A stretch of 64,000 nucleotides of DNA from Spirosoma terrae (GCF_010435915.1 NZ_JAAFZH010000023.1:44401-108400), one strand, 5' to 3'; positions 1 through 9,030 are shown, numbered from the stretch's first letter. Numbers and translations are program-made. Notes: generated by a model from the sequence alone, not told the origin.

Positions 1-2
1 GA

Positions 3-485
3 AAACAGATTCAGGAATTAACCGAACGCAAACGTAACGCTGGCGTTTTATCTGAAGCCGGTTGTCCAGGCGTAGCCGATCCCGGTTCTGTTATAGTAGG
101 CATGGCCCATTCATTGGGCTGGCGAGTGGAGCCACTGGTCGGCCCATCGTCTATTTTACTGGCCCTGATGGCATCAGGAATGAGCGGTCAGTCATTTGTA
201 TTTCATGGCTATTTGCCTATCGAGAAGCAGGATCGGGTTCGTACGCTACGTCACCTGGAAAAAGAAGCGCAGCAAAAGCAGCAAACCCAGATCTTTATGG
301 AGACACCGTATCGAAACGATGCATTGTTTGCCGATATCCTGGCTAGCTGTCAGACCGAAACGCGCCTGTGCGTGGCCTGTAATTTAACGGCTCCCGACGC
401 GTTTGTGCGCACTCGATCTGTACGAGAATGGAAAACACAAGTTCCCGATTTGCGAAAAAAACCAACGGTGTTTTTACTTTTGTAA
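3..485 (+). CDS. rsmI: 16S rRNA (cytidine-2'-O)-methyltransferase RsmI family, 5' partial
   Basis: The reading frame is already open at base 3 and ends at TAA 483-485, so only the last 160 residues are present. It carries RsmI/YraL-type methyltransferase signatures in order: GCPGVADPGS, VGPSSILLALMASG, FVFHGYLP and a METPYRN segment. Members of this family use S-adenosylmethionine to 2'-O-methylate a cytidine in the decoding region of 16S rRNA. The protein stops soon after the core fold, as in short Bacteroidota homologues. The next gene starts 29 bases downstream on the same strand. The family is clear; the exact target nucleotide is inferred from the family. Confidence 0.85.
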   Translation, partial: KQIQELTERKRNAGVLSEAGCPGVADPGSVIVGMAHSLGWRVEPLVGPSSILLALMASGMSGQSFVFHGYLPIEKQDRVRTLRHLEKEAQQKQQTQIFMETPYRNDALFADILASCQTETRLCVACNLTAPDAFVRTRSVREWKTQVPDLRKKPTVFLLL

Positions 486-514
486 AAAGTAGCCTGGCCG
501 GGCTGGCGTACCAG

Positions 515-1165
515 ATGATTCAAGCCTTCGAGTTTTCTCCCTTTCACGAAAATACCTACGTCATAGCTGACGATTCTACCGGCGAGGCCGTTATTATCGA
601 CCCTGGCTGTTATGAGCAAGCCGAAAAAGAAGCACTGGCTGCATTTATCACCGACCGTAAATTAACGGTCAAACATCTGCTTCTGACACACGCTCACCTC
701 GACCATGTATTCGGAGTTGCTTATGTAAAACGCAAATTCGGGGTTAAAGCCTATCTGCATGAGTTGGATATGGTCATCTATAACGACGTACCAACGCGCT
801 GTGCGCTGTATGGATTGCGCGGCTACGAACCGTCCGAAATAGATGCGTATCTGAAGGAAGGAGACCAAATAACGTTTGGCAACACCACGCTCGACGTAGT
901 GTTTGTTCCTGGCCATGCGCCGGGTCATGTAGCGTTCATTAATCATGCAGAACGCTATGTTGTTGGTGGCGATGTGTTATTTAATGGCAGTGTAGGGCGT
1001 ACCGATTTACCCTACTGCAATCATGCTGACCTCGTCAACAGCATCCGTACTGAGTTCTATACGCTTCCCGATGACTACGTTGTGTATCCCGGACATATGG
1101 AACCAACTACAATTGGCCACGAAAAGCGGACAAACCCATTCGTAAAAGACATTAAGAATGGATAA
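515..1165 (+). CDS. MBL-fold metallo-hydrolase (glyoxalase II-like)
   Basis: A 216-residue protein with the metallo-beta-lactamase zinc motif THAHLDH at about residues 54-60, later GHAPGH and a VGGDVLF segment carrying the bridging Asp, and a final PGHMEPT histidine. This is the layout of small hydroxyacylglutathione-hydrolase-like enzymes; the substrate is unknown. The frame stays open upstream to an ATG at 428, but that would overlap the methyltransferase gene. The ATG at 515 begins MIQAFEFSPFHENTYV, the normal start of this family, so I use it. It is probably a soluble cytoplasmic enzyme and lies in line with pssA downstream. Confidence 0.88.
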   Translation: MIQAFEFSPFHENTYVIADDSTGEAVIIDPGCYEQAEKEALAAFITDRKLTVKHLLLTHAHLDHVFGVAYVKRKFGVKAYLHELDMVIYNDVPTRCALYGLRGYEPSEIDAYLKEGDQITFGNTTLDVVFVPGHAPGHVAFINHAERYVVGGDVLFNGSVGRTDLPYCNHADLVNSIRTEFYTLPDDYVVYPGHMEPTTIGHEKRTNPFVKDIKNG

Positions 1166-1220
1166 TGAGGAGTGATGAATAGCAAAACATGATTCACTCT
1201 TTATTTTTCGCTCATACACT

Positions 1221-1892
1221 ATGAACTTACTCAAACACCTCCCCAATGCCATGACCTGCGGCAATTTGTTGTGCGGGTGCATTGGTTTGGTAATGGCGCT
1301 ACGTGGCCATCTGGAAACAGCTGCCTGGCTGATCGGATTAGCGGCCATTCTCGATTTTGGCGACGGCTTTGTTGCTCGCTTGGTTAATGTATCAGGCCCG
1401 TTTGGCAAAGAGCTTGATTCATTGGCCGATGTTGTTACGTTTGGTGTGTTGCCTGCCACCATCGTTTTTCAGCTCTGCTGGTTTCAGGATCTGGGCCCAA
1501 TTTCGTATGCCGCTTTTCTGATTGCGGTTCTGTCGGCGCTGCGATTAGCTAATTTTAATATCGATACGCGCCAATCGGAGTCATTTATTGGTTTACCTGT
1601 TCCGGCAAATGCTATGCTGATTGCCGCTTTTCCACTGATGGAACGTTATCAGCCCCAGTACGATGCTATCTGGAAAAACGACGTAGCATTAGGAATGATG
1701 ATCGCCTTTTCTTTCATGCTCGTTTCCGACGTGCCACTGTTTGCGCTTAAATTCAAATCGTTCGGATGGGCCGAAAACCGCATTAAATTCAGTTTTCTGA
1801 TAGGGTCCGCCTTACTCTTATTATTTTTGCAGTTCGCAGCGATACCGTTGATAATTCTTCTTTACATTATTGTTTCACTTTTTACCAAATGA
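1221..1892 (+). CDS. pssA: CDP-diacylglycerol--serine O-phosphatidyltransferase
   Basis: A 223-residue integral membrane enzyme. It has the CDP-alcohol phosphotransferase signature D-x2-D-G-x2-A-R-x8-G-x3-D-x3-D, seen as DFGDGFVARL followed by GKELDSLAD at about residues 46-70. Several hydrophobic segments follow, ending in a strongly hydrophobic C-terminus. The reaction makes phosphatidylserine, the precursor of phosphatidylethanolamine. The serine-specific call rests on length and the N-terminal LLKHLPNAMTCGNLLCGC, typical of PssA, rather than on a substrate-binding proof. It sits 55 bases after the MBL gene and 44 before purS. Confidence 0.88.
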   Translation: MNLLKHLPNAMTCGNLLCGCIGLVMALRGHLETAAWLIGLAAILDFGDGFVARLVNVSGPFGKELDSLADVVTFGVLPATIVFQLCWFQDLGPISYAAFLIAVLSALRLANFNIDTRQSESFIGLPVPANAMLIAAFPLMERYQPQYDAIWKNDVALGMMIAFSFMLVSDVPLFALKFKSFGWAENRIKFSFLIGSALLLLFLQFAAIPLIILLYIIVSLFTK

Positions 1893-1936
1893 TTGACTAG
1901 TCGACACAGACTTTTTCAATCATTGAATCATTCAAC

Positions 1937-2188
1937 ATGAAATACATTGCCGAAATCAACATCATGACCCGGTCAGAAATTCTGGACCCACAGGGAAAAG
2001 CGGTTAAGCTGGGACTACACAATCTTCAGATGGATACTATCGACAACGTTCGGATTGGTAAACACATCCGGCTCGAAGTTGAAGCCGAGAGTCAGGAAAA
2101 AGCCAAAGAAACGGTTGATACAGCCTGCCGTCAGCTACTCGCCAACCTGATCATGGAGGAATATTCATTCGAGCTACAGCCAGCCTGA
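1937..2188 (+). CDS. purS: Phosphoribosylformylglycinamidine synthase subunit PurS
   Basis: An 83-residue protein beginning MKYIAEINIMTRSEILDPQG, followed by a segment matching the PurS pattern of a small alpha/beta dimer (LDPQGKAV, VRIGKHIRLEVEA, LLANLIMEEYSFEL). PurS is the small partner of PurQ and PurL in the multi-subunit FGAM synthase of purine biosynthesis, thought to help channel ammonia. purQ and purL are not in this window, so the subunits are encoded apart. The length is typical. Confidence 0.88.
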   Translation: MKYIAEINIMTRSEILDPQGKAVKLGLHNLQMDTIDNVRIGKHIRLEVEAESQEKAKETVDTACRQLLANLIMEEYSFELQPA

Positions 2189-2295
2189 TTCGCCGGTAAT
2201 GCAAAATAGGCGGTTCTTTTCCGTAGCCAGCCGCCCCTTTCCAGCAACGAGGCAATCGACTCATTGACAGGCACAATAGTCGCCATAAAAAGTAC

Positions 2296-2303
2296 TACTT
2301 TTG
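2296..2303 (+). promoter_or_regulatory. Candidate -7 element for fabH
   Basis: TACTTTTG matches the Bacteroidota -7 consensus TAnnTTTG and lies 22 bases before the fabH start codon. A TTG occurs upstream (2264-2266), but the spacing of 29 bases is too long, so only the -7 word supports the call. Confidence 0.4.
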
Positions 2304-2325
2304 CCAACTATTTTGCTACAGACGA

Positions 2326-3333
2326 ATGCATTCAATTTATTCACGCATTACGGGTTTAGGATTCTACGTACCAGATAATATTGTTACGAACGACGACCTA
2401 ACCCGCTATATGGACACCTCCGACGCCTGGATTCAGGAACGGACCGGCATTAAGGAAAGACGATATTTTACCTATGGGAAAGAGACCAACGCCAGTATGG
2501 CGACGGCTGCTTCCCGTAAGGCGCTGGAACGAGCGAACGTAGACGCCAAACAAGTAGACCTGATCGTCTATGCCACCCTTTCTCCAGATTACTACTTTCC
2601 GGGCTCGGCATTTTTAATGCAACGAGAACTCGGCCTGGAAGGGACAGCCGTTATTGATATTCGTCAGCAATGTTCAGGCTTTGTATATGCCCTGTCGATT
2701 GCGGATCAATTCATTAAAACGGGAATGTACAAAACCGTACTGGTTGTCGGTTCAGAAATTCAGTCAACATTTTTGGATAAAACCACGCAGGGACGTAGCG
2801 TTGCCGTCATTTTTGGCGATGGAGCTGGTGCTGCCGTTTTACAGGCCACAACGGATCCAGAACATCGGATTCTGTCAACGCACCTGCACGCCGATGGCCG
2901 CTATGCTGAAGAGCTTTATTTAAAAGACCCAGGTAGTAGCCGCCCTGATCATTTTATCACACCAGAAACAGCTACGTCGGCCGATAGTAGCGTAGTGATG
3001 AACGGCAATACGGTATTTAAGCATGCCGTTGTGCGTTTCATGGAGGTTATCAACGAAAGCCTTTCTGCTAACGGATACCAGTCCAGCGACTTAAGCTTGT
3101 TAGTTCCCCATCAGGCTAACATTCGAATTGCGGGCTATATACAGCAGCAAATGAACCTGCCCGACGAAAAGGTATTTAACAACATTCAGCGTTATGGAAA
3201 TACCACTGCTGCCTCTATTCCGATTGCGCTAACAGAAGCTTTTGAGCAAGGCCGCGTTCAATCAGGCGATTTGGTATGCCTGGCCGCGTTCGGTAGTGGG
3301 TTTACCTGGGCTTCCGCACTGATAAAATGGTAA
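2326..3333 (+). CDS. fabH: 3-oxoacyl-ACP synthase III (KAS III)
   Basis: A 335-residue condensing enzyme that starts fatty-acid synthesis by joining an acyl-CoA primer to malonyl-ACP. The catalytic Cys is in QQCSGFVYAL, the His in PHQANIRIAGY and the Asn in the NTTAAS segment (YGNTTAASIPIAL), giving the Cys-His-Asn triad of FabH. FGDGAGAAVL and the C-terminal AAFGSGFTWASALIKW are also family marks. It stands alone: convergent with the CoA-binding gene and separated from it by a long hairpin. Some Bacteroidota carry several KAS III paralogues, so a specialised acyl primer cannot be excluded. Confidence 0.88.
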   Translation: MHSIYSRITGLGFYVPDNIVTNDDLTRYMDTSDAWIQERTGIKERRYFTYGKETNASMATAASRKALERANVDAKQVDLIVYATLSPDYYFPGSAFLMQRELGLEGTAVIDIRQQCSGFVYALSIADQFIKTGMYKTVLVVGSEIQSTFLDKTTQGRSVAVIFGDGAGAAVLQATTDPEHRILSTHLHADGRYAEELYLKDPGSSRPDHFITPETATSADSSVVMNGNTVFKHAVVRFMEVINESLSANGYQSSDLSLLVPHQANIRIAGYIQQQMNLPDEKVFNNIQRYGNTTAASIPIALTEAFEQGRVQSGDLVCLAAFGSGFTWASALIKW

Positions 3334-3337
3334 TTAG

Positions 3338-3401
3338 TTAACTGATGAGTTATCAATGATGAATTATCCTAAAAATTCATCATTGATAACTCATCAGTTA
3401 A
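3338..3401. terminator. Bidirectional hairpin between fabH and the CoA-binding gene
   Basis: A perfect 28-bp inverted repeat: arm 3338-3365 pairs with 3374-3401 around an 8-base loop. It lies between two convergent genes and its right arm contains the stop codon of the minus-strand gene. It is far longer than an ordinary intrinsic terminator and there is no long T-run. Confidence 0.75.
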
Positions 3402-3769
3402 TACGTTCCGACGGAAAGCATAACTAGCGTACACGCTTCAATCGGTTCAATGCCTTCTGCCCGAAGCTCTTTTTCAAACTCAGGATTTTCCGTACCAGGA
3501 TTAAATATTACCCGCCTGGGTTTCAAGCTTTTGATGTATTCATACAAGCCCGTCTGATTGCGCGTACCCACATACATCGTAATCGTATCGACATCCTGTA
3601 AAACGGGCTGGCCAGTCTGAATTGGATGGCCGTCAATTTGCCCCGACCGAAGTCCCACCAGCTCTATCTCATGCCCATGAAGCAGCAAGCTGTGGGCTGC
3701 GCGGTTTGCGTACCGGTCTCTGTTTTCGGTTGCGCCAATGATAACCGTTTTCTTTGATTTTGTTCCCAT
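3398..3769 (-). CDS. CoA-binding domain protein (YccU-like)
   Basis: A 123-residue single-domain Rossmann-like protein: KTVIIGATENRDRYANRAAH at the N-terminus, a GHEIELVGL strand, and VIFNPGTENPEFEKELRAEG near the end. This is the pattern of small CoA-binding proteins related to the N-terminal domain of succinyl-CoA synthetase alpha. No catalytic residues are evident and the role of these proteins is not established. It is monocistronic and convergent with fabH. Confidence 0.75.
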   Translation of the reverse strand: MGTKSKKTVIIGATENRDRYANRAAHSLLLHGHEIELVGLRSGQIDGHPIQTGQPVLQDVDTITMYVGTRNQTGLYEYIKSLKPRRVIFNPGTENPEFEKELRAEGIEPIEACTLVMLSVGTY

Positions 3770-3991
3770 CGTATTTGCTGTAGATCGATATACTAACCGC
3801 CACTCCCCATTAAAACCTATGTATTGAGCAGGTAGTTCAACCTGTTTGACGTCAGGTAACTATCTACACCTTTCTCCCTGGGCGCTTTATATGTTGAAAC
3901 CTTGATCCCAGTGAATAATTTTTTAACCGATTAAGCATGGAAATCACTGACAATCAGATTTATTGATGTGGACTTGACAACTATTTTAAGC

Positions 3992-3999
3992 TATCTTTG
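3992..3999 (+). promoter_or_regulatory. Candidate -7 element upstream of the NUMOD4/HNH gene
   Basis: TATCTTTG fits TAnnTTTG and lies 78 bases before the ATG at 4078. A TTGAC word at 3974-3978 is closer than the usual -33 spacing, so the match is partial. The rest of 3770-4077 between the divergent genes shows no other feature I can support. Confidence 0.35.
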
Positions 4000-4077
4000 T
4001 TAAAGAAGAGTTAAACAAACAAGCCAATATCCTATAGCGAATCTATAACGTCTACTGGCACATAATAACCACTGGCA

Positions 4078-4674
4078 ATGATCGACAAGAAGAATCAAAG
4101 TTACTGGAATGAGAAGTGGGTGCCCATTGTATTCGAAGGTGTCGAAAATTCACCTCGTTATGATGTGTCGAACTATGGCCGAATACGCAGCTTTCAGGCA
4201 GGATCCAAGCCAGATACAGCCGGAAATCAAACCGGGTCAATCATTAAAGGATCTGTAATCCAGGGGTATAGATCTTTAAATATCCGTTCGGCAGGCAAAA
4301 CCTTGAATCGATACGTGCATAAATTAGTTGCCGAAAACTTTTTGACTCAAGAGCAACCTGGCCAAACGTTCGTTATTCACCTCGACCACGACAAACAGAA
4401 TAACTACTACCAGAATCTGAAATGGGTTACTAAGGATGAAATGATTGAACACAATCGTAATAATCCTAATCTGAAGAATCGGACGATTCCCCGCTCTACC
4501 CGAAATTACAAGCTGACCGAAAGCAAGGTTAAGATTATCAAGAAACTTCTTAAGAATGAGAAGAATCGCCTGAAAATGATTGCCAAGCAGTTCGGTATCA
4601 CGCATACTCAATTAAACAGAATCCGATCAGGCGAAAACTGGAAGCACGTAACCATCGAAGACGATTCTCGCTAA
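4078..4674 (+). CDS. NUMOD4 and HNH domain protein with C-terminal helix-turn-helix
   Basis: A 198-residue protein with three parts. Residues 14-38 form a NUMOD4 motif (WVPIVFEGVENSPRYDVSNYG, then RIRS), a DNA-binding element of phage and homing nucleases. Residues 79-118 resemble an HNH_3 nuclease: VHKLVAENFLT, then VIHLDHDKQNNYYQNL and KWVT, with His81, His101 and the Asn pair at 108-109. Residues 125-190 are basic, with a helix-turn-helix-like FGITHTQLNRIRSGENWKH. There is no intron or phage context here; the gene stands alone between normal chromosomal genes. It could be a domesticated homing nuclease or a DNA-binding regulator. Confidence 0.75.
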   Translation: MIDKKNQSYWNEKWVPIVFEGVENSPRYDVSNYGRIRSFQAGSKPDTAGNQTGSIIKGSVIQGYRSLNIRSAGKTLNRYVHKLVAENFLTQEQPGQTFVIHLDHDKQNNYYQNLKWVTKDEMIEHNRNNPNLKNRTIPRSTRNYKLTESKVKIIKKLLKNEKNRLKMIAKQFGITHTQLNRIRSGENWKHVTIEDDSR

Positions 4675-4724
4675 TTGTGCTACCAGCCCACAATCTTTTT
4701 TGAGTGATGTTTGAGATTAAAATC

Positions 4725-4759
4725 AGCAGCCGGTCAGGATTCCTGACCGGCTGCTTTTT
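4725..4759 (+). terminator. Intrinsic terminator after the NUMOD4/HNH gene
   Basis: A GC-rich inverted repeat (4725-4739 with 4741-4755) is followed at once by a T-run. It lies between convergent genes and fits a rho-independent terminator for the plus strand. Confidence 0.85.
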
Positions 4760-4767
4760 AGGACCTT

Positions 4768-7700
4768 TTACCGTTCCTGGCCGGAACTTACTGCAGTAAC
4801 TGACTTACCAGCGAGTGGGAGCGATAAGAAGAACGATGTTCCTATATCTTCACTGGTTTCAAACCAGATTGCCCCTCCACCGTGCTCAATCCCATGCTTG
4901 GCAATGGCAAGCCCCAAGCCCGACCCTCCTCGTTTGGTACTGAAATTAGGCAGAAAAACTTTCTTCTGAATGGCTTCTGGTATACCTGCTCCATTATCGT
5001 GCACTTCAATCTGCACATGGTCGTCATTGGTAAATAACCGGAGATTCAGTACTGGCTTGCGCCCCGCAGGAACCGACTGTATAGCATTGATAATCAGATT
5101 AGTAAGAATCCTACCAATCAGCTGACGATCGCCAATTACTTGTATTGGTCCCGGAGCAATTTGTCGCAATAACGTAATGCGCTCGTCATCGGCGTATAAA
5201 TCAGCGGCCTTGTTGATAACGGCCGTTATTTCAACAATCTCTTTTTTAGGCAGTGGCATTTTTGCAAACTCCGAGAACGACGTAGCAATATCGTTCAGGT
5301 TGTCGATCTGGTCGAGCAACGAATCGAACGTACGTTGAATCACTCTAGGCACTGGCGATGCATTATCAAAGCTGGTGGCGTTTGGTAATGTCCGTTGCAG
5401 ATGCTGAAGCGTCAGCTTCATAGGCGTCAGCGGATTCTTAATTTCATGGGCTACCTGCTTAGCCATATCCTGCCACGCCGACTGTTTCTCATTCTGAGCC
5501 AGTGCCTGTTTGCTTTCTTCCAGCTTAACCAGCATGCGGTTATACTCCTGAATAAGGATACCGATTTCATCGTCAGAACGCATCGGCAAAGGCTCGTTGG
5601 GTTGATCTAAATTCGTTTTTCGGATCTTTTGCGTTAGTAGCTTAAGCGGCTTTATTAGAACTGTTGATGCCCAGTACGATAAAATCAGGAATAGCAGAAA
5701 CAGGAACGTGAAAACATTTAAGGCCGATGAGATTACTTCGATAACCTGACGGTCAACTTCGGGTCGGGCATAAAAATACGGAATACTCAATACGCCCAAG
5801 AAACGGCCATTATACGACTTAACCCCAACGTAGGCTGATCTATATTGCTTGCTCCCCAATGATTCATTTAACAGAACCTGATTTTCTTTATCCTCAATAA
5901 TATGGATATACGCATCTGGATTAATTCGCTTGGAAAGATGCCCACTCTCATACATTAGCGGCCTGGTCGACGTACTTAACAGCCCTTGCTTATCGAACAG
6001 ATTGATATCAACATCGGCATCACGAGCAATTTTATGCAACTCTTCTTCCATCGACTCTTTGCTACGTTTCCCCTGTTCATATTCGTCCAGATAACTAACA
6101 AAATTGGTGGCGATATTACGGATGTTGTTGATGTACGAATTATCCTGATTATCAATATAATTCGACCGAATAACGCCCATTATGATAACAATAACCAGCA
6201 GAAAAGGCAGGAAGAATGCTACGTTCAACAGAATTTGAATACGTGTTGAGTAATTAACACTAAACTGCGAAACGCCGTAACGAATAGCATAGACAATAAT
6301 AGCCAGCAGTATCGTCAGAACGAGGAGCAGATAGAGAAAAGAAAAATTAGAGAAGATATTCTGAAACGGATACTCCGCCGACGACACAACCACAATACGT
6401 CCATCCTGCCCGCGCTGGCCAACGTGCTGATAGCCATTAGCAATCAATCCTGTATTATACAGCGCCGAATCGGCCAGGAGCGCTGCGGGCATCTTGCGGT
6501 CATAATTGTAACTCCCTGCACTATACAGTATTTGTTGCTGCGTTCTATCACCATTGGCCTGTTTCCTGAAAATGGCATAGCTGTACTTCTGCGTATCAGG
6601 GCTCTGCATAAATTTCGTATCAACAAGCAGTTCAGGATAAACGCTCGTTGGCCGTTCGTTACGTAGCCGCAAATCAAGTAATACGTAACCAATTGTGTCG
6701 GAATCGGCCTGGCCGCTTACCCCTGTTTTCAGGATAGGAATAAAGCAAACGTACTGTTTGATAAACTGATTGCTAACCTCATTAATAAAATAAATACCAG
6801 GATACTGAGTTTGATACGCTGGTCGGCGGTAACGAGCTACCAGACTGGCCAGCGAACTGGCATTCGGTGAAATATCCAGGGACCGGCCATCCATTCGAAA
6901 GGCCAGGACATCAATATCATATTTATCAAAATACTTATCCAGATGCGCACTTTTTATCCGCTGCTGAATACGTTCCCGAACCAATAAGGTGTCTTTTTGT
7001 AAGAAGTGAATAATCTCTGCATCTTTCCCAATCGACTCCTCGGCTTTGCTGAGCAAAAATTCGCCAAACTGGTCGTTTTCAGCCAGCAATTGTCCGGCAA
7101 ACTCTCGCTCATGAGCCAGCTGTTTTTTTATTTCCTGATTATAGACGACGTAAGCCGTGGTGGCCGCACAAATCAAGGCTGCCAAAAATAAATAAACCGA
7201 TGTTTTGTACTGAAACGTATATAATGAGCGAACGAAACGGCCCATATAAACAAGCAGGAAATAAAGCCCGTTGAGCAGCAGGATAGGGTCAAGGGAACCG
7301 TTCAGTACGTATAAAAATAAGGCTGTGCTAATTGTTCCCGCTATGATCAGGAGCAACCCGATAGGTTTGGAACGGTTGAAACGAAGGAAAATGCTACCCA
7401 GTAGATGAACCAGTAGAAAATAAATAGAAGAGATCGTAACAAATACGATCAGACAAACAGCCTTCAGCAGCGAGAAGCGAATACTCAGCGTAATATCGAG
7501 CGTAAACTGCGACTTCTCATAGATGTTGTTCAGCTCATCGTAACAAAAGAGGAAAATAAAATAGCTTAGTACGACACACCCGATTGATATAAATTTTTTA
7601 ATTCGGACTGGTAAATGAATCAGCCAGCTATACGTCTGGGAGCGATAATAATTGATAACCCAATAGTAAGCCAGTATCAGAATAACCAATGCGTTCAATA

Positions 7701-8607
7701 ACAGATCACCCAACGAAGGAACCAGTATTGACGAGGCATAAAATTTAGAGTTAAATAAATCCGACTCTACAAACAAAAACGGCACCCCAAAGTAGAGCAT
7801 TATAAACCGCACCAGAACCAGACAAAGCGCTAGCCAGACAAAGCGCTGCTCATATTGTCGTTTCAGTTTAATAAGTCGTTGCAGGACGTAAAAAACGAGA
7901 AAAACAACGCTTATCGAAGCTATAATTACTGACGTAACGGGCGTTGAATGATTCCGATAGGCATCTATTTTGGGCGGAGTGACCGAAAACAAATAAACGG
8001 GCGTATTGTCATAAATAGCCTGGTTAACATTAGTCCTGTCATGGGTAATTGCATCAGGATCAACCGCAAACAAATCAGAGTTATACCCTGACTGCAGGTA
8101 AGTATTATTGTTCTGATAGTGTCGATAGACATTAATTAAAGAAAAGACATCTAACGTATCGGTTCCACTACGTACCTGTCGGCGGCTAACGATGTATTTA
8201 CCCTGATCAAAATCAACCAGTGTAGGGAAATTTACCGAAGCAATGCAGGCATAGTCGGGAATGAACCGGTAATCAGACCAGAAAAGTAATCGAGAAGGTG
8301 CACCCCGGCCAGTATGTTTACGAAAAATAAAATAAGGATAGTCGGTCGGTTGGCTCATCTCAGCAAACGTCAGATTGGGCGTTTGCCTGAGTTGCCGAGC
8401 AATACGGTCCAGCTCTTCGGTGCTGATCCGCATTTCTTCCTTTACTCGCTTCTGTACCGTCGATATGTATTGTTCGTCAGTCGCTCCGGGGGCGTTCTGC
8501 TCCAAGAACAAGTAACACAATACCGAAAGTACAGCAGCCAGTAGTGCTATTACTAAAAAAATATGTTGTTCAATTCGCTTCACGATCCCATAGGGAGTTT
8601 TGGGCAA
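4768..8607 (-). CDS. Very large membrane sensor histidine kinase (NtrY-like)
   Basis: A 1279-residue kinase. One membrane helix is near residues 12-33, an extracytoplasmic region runs to about 225, and a long polytopic block lies at about 225-495. A second large extracytoplasmic region and further helices near 755-830 follow. A last membrane helix leads into HAMP (VLIKPLKLLTQKIRKTNLD, about 975-1035). The phosphorylated His is about residue 1054 (VAHEIKNPLTPMKL), the N box is NLIINAIQ (about 1171-1178) and the G boxes are DNGAGIP and GGSGLGLAIAKHG. The H box and HAMP resemble NtrY. No response regulator is adjacent, so the partner is unknown. The double sensor architecture is unusual in size. 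Confidence 0.9.
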   Translation of the reverse strand: MPKTPYGIVKRIEQHIFLVIALLAAVLSVLCYLFLEQNAPGATDEQYISTVQKRVKEEMRISTEELDRIARQLRQTPNLTFAEMSQPTDYPYFIFRKHTGRGAPSRLLFWSDYRFIPDYACIASVNFPTLVDFDQGKYIVSRRQVRSGTDTLDVFSLINVYRHYQNNNTYLQSGYNSDLFAVDPDAITHDRTNVNQAIYDNTPVYLFSVTPPKIDAYRNHSTPVTSVIIASISVVFLVFYVLQRLIKLKRQYEQRFVWLALCLVLVRFIMLYFGVPFLFVESDLFNSKFYASSILVPSLGDLLLNALVILILAYYWVINYYRSQTYSWLIHLPVRIKKFISIGCVVLSYFIFLFCYDELNNIYEKSQFTLDITLSIRFSLLKAVCLIVFVTISSIYFLLVHLLGSIFLRFNRSKPIGLLLIIAGTISTALFLYVLNGSLDPILLLNGLYFLLVYMGRFVRSLYTFQYKTSVYLFLAALICAATTAYVVYNQEIKKQLAHEREFAGQLLAENDQFGEFLLSKAEESIGKDAEIIHFLQKDTLLVRERIQQRIKSAHLDKYFDKYDIDVLAFRMDGRSLDISPNASSLASLVARYRRPAYQTQYPGIYFINEVSNQFIKQYVCFIPILKTGVSGQADSDTIGYVLLDLRLRNERPTSVYPELLVDTKFMQSPDTQKYSYAIFRKQANGDRTQQQILYSAGSYNYDRKMPAALLADSALYNTGLIANGYQHVGQRGQDGRIVVVSSAEYPFQNIFSNFSFLYLLLVLTILLAIIVYAIRYGVSQFSVNYSTRIQILLNVAFFLPFLLVIVIIMGVIRSNYIDNQDNSYINNIRNIATNFVSYLDEYEQGKRSKESMEEELHKIARDADVDINLFDKQGLLSTSTRPLMYESGHLSKRINPDAYIHIIEDKENQVLLNESLGSKQYRSAYVGVKSYNGRFLGVLSIPYFYARPEVDRQVIEVISSALNVFTFLFLLFLILSYWASTVLIKPLKLLTQKIRKTNLDQPNEPLPMRSDDEIGILIQEYNRMLVKLEESKQALAQNEKQSAWQDMAKQVAHEIKNPLTPMKLTLQHLQRTLPNATSFDNASPVPRVIQRTFDSLLDQIDNLNDIATSFSEFAKMPLPKKEIVEITAVINKAADLYADDERITLLRQIAPGPIQVIGDRQLIGRILTNLIINAIQSVPAGRKPVLNLRLFTNDDHVQIEVHDNGAGIPEAIQKKVFLPNFSTKRGGSGLGLAIAKHGIEHGGGAIWFETSEDIGTSFFLSLPLAGKSVTAVSSGQER

Positions 8608-8724
8608 AACTGACCTAAAATCATGCCAATTTTAGTCATGAGCCGAGGGACCTTCGTTAATAAGCAGATATCTTGTGAAAAAACAGGGCTACTGCTACTT
8701 TTAGTATGCCAACTGGTTACTTTC

Positions 8725-9030
8725 TTAAACTGTCTGTGGTTGAGTAGTTTCCTTTTCCACCGTAAAGCCGCCCGGCTCGTAGCCGATTTCAGCACCCAGT
8801 ACGTATAACAAATGTTTCCGATCAATAATGATCCGTACCCCTTCAACGTTATACACTTCGTCGGTAGAGCCAGGGATATCGAAACCTAATAACCATGATG
8901 CGCCACAGCCCCCCCCCCGAATACCTACGCGTAAGCCGTATTCATCAGGAATTTTATTGGCCTGTATCGTGTCCATTAGTTGCTGCCGCGCCTGGGGATG
9001 TAGACGAACAGGATTCTCAAGTACCAGCAT
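8725..9030 (-). CDS. HesB/IscA-like protein lacking the C-terminal CGC motif
   Basis: A 101-residue protein with the IscA/HesB fold signature RVGIRGGGCGASWLLGF at about residues 34-50. It keeps the first cysteine (Cys42) but lacks the C-terminal Cys-Gly-Cys pair of true A-type Fe-S carriers; it ends GYEPGGFTVEKE plus a short tail. Such one-cysteine proteins form a recognised Bacteroidota subgroup of unknown function. The GGGCG codons form a run of ten G (ten C on the plus strand, 8909-8918). The 117 bases between this gene and the kinase show nothing clear. Confidence 0.72.
   Translation of the reverse strand: MLVLENPVRLHPQARQQLMDTIQANKIPDEYGLRVGIRGGGCGASWLLGFDIPGSTDEVYNVEGVRIIIDRKHLLYVLGAEIGYEPGGFTVEKETTQPQTV
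8909..8918. repeat. Homopolymer of ten C inside the IscA-like gene
   Basis: Ten consecutive C on the plus strand encode the conserved GGG turn on the minus strand. A run this long is slippage-prone in replication and sequencing; one base gained or lost would shift the frame halfway through the gene. Confidence 0.85.

Noticed and set aside
428..514. Upstream ATG at 428 for the MBL hydrolase
   Set aside because: It overlaps the methyltransferase gene in another frame and its residues do not resemble the family; ATG 515 matches the normal start.
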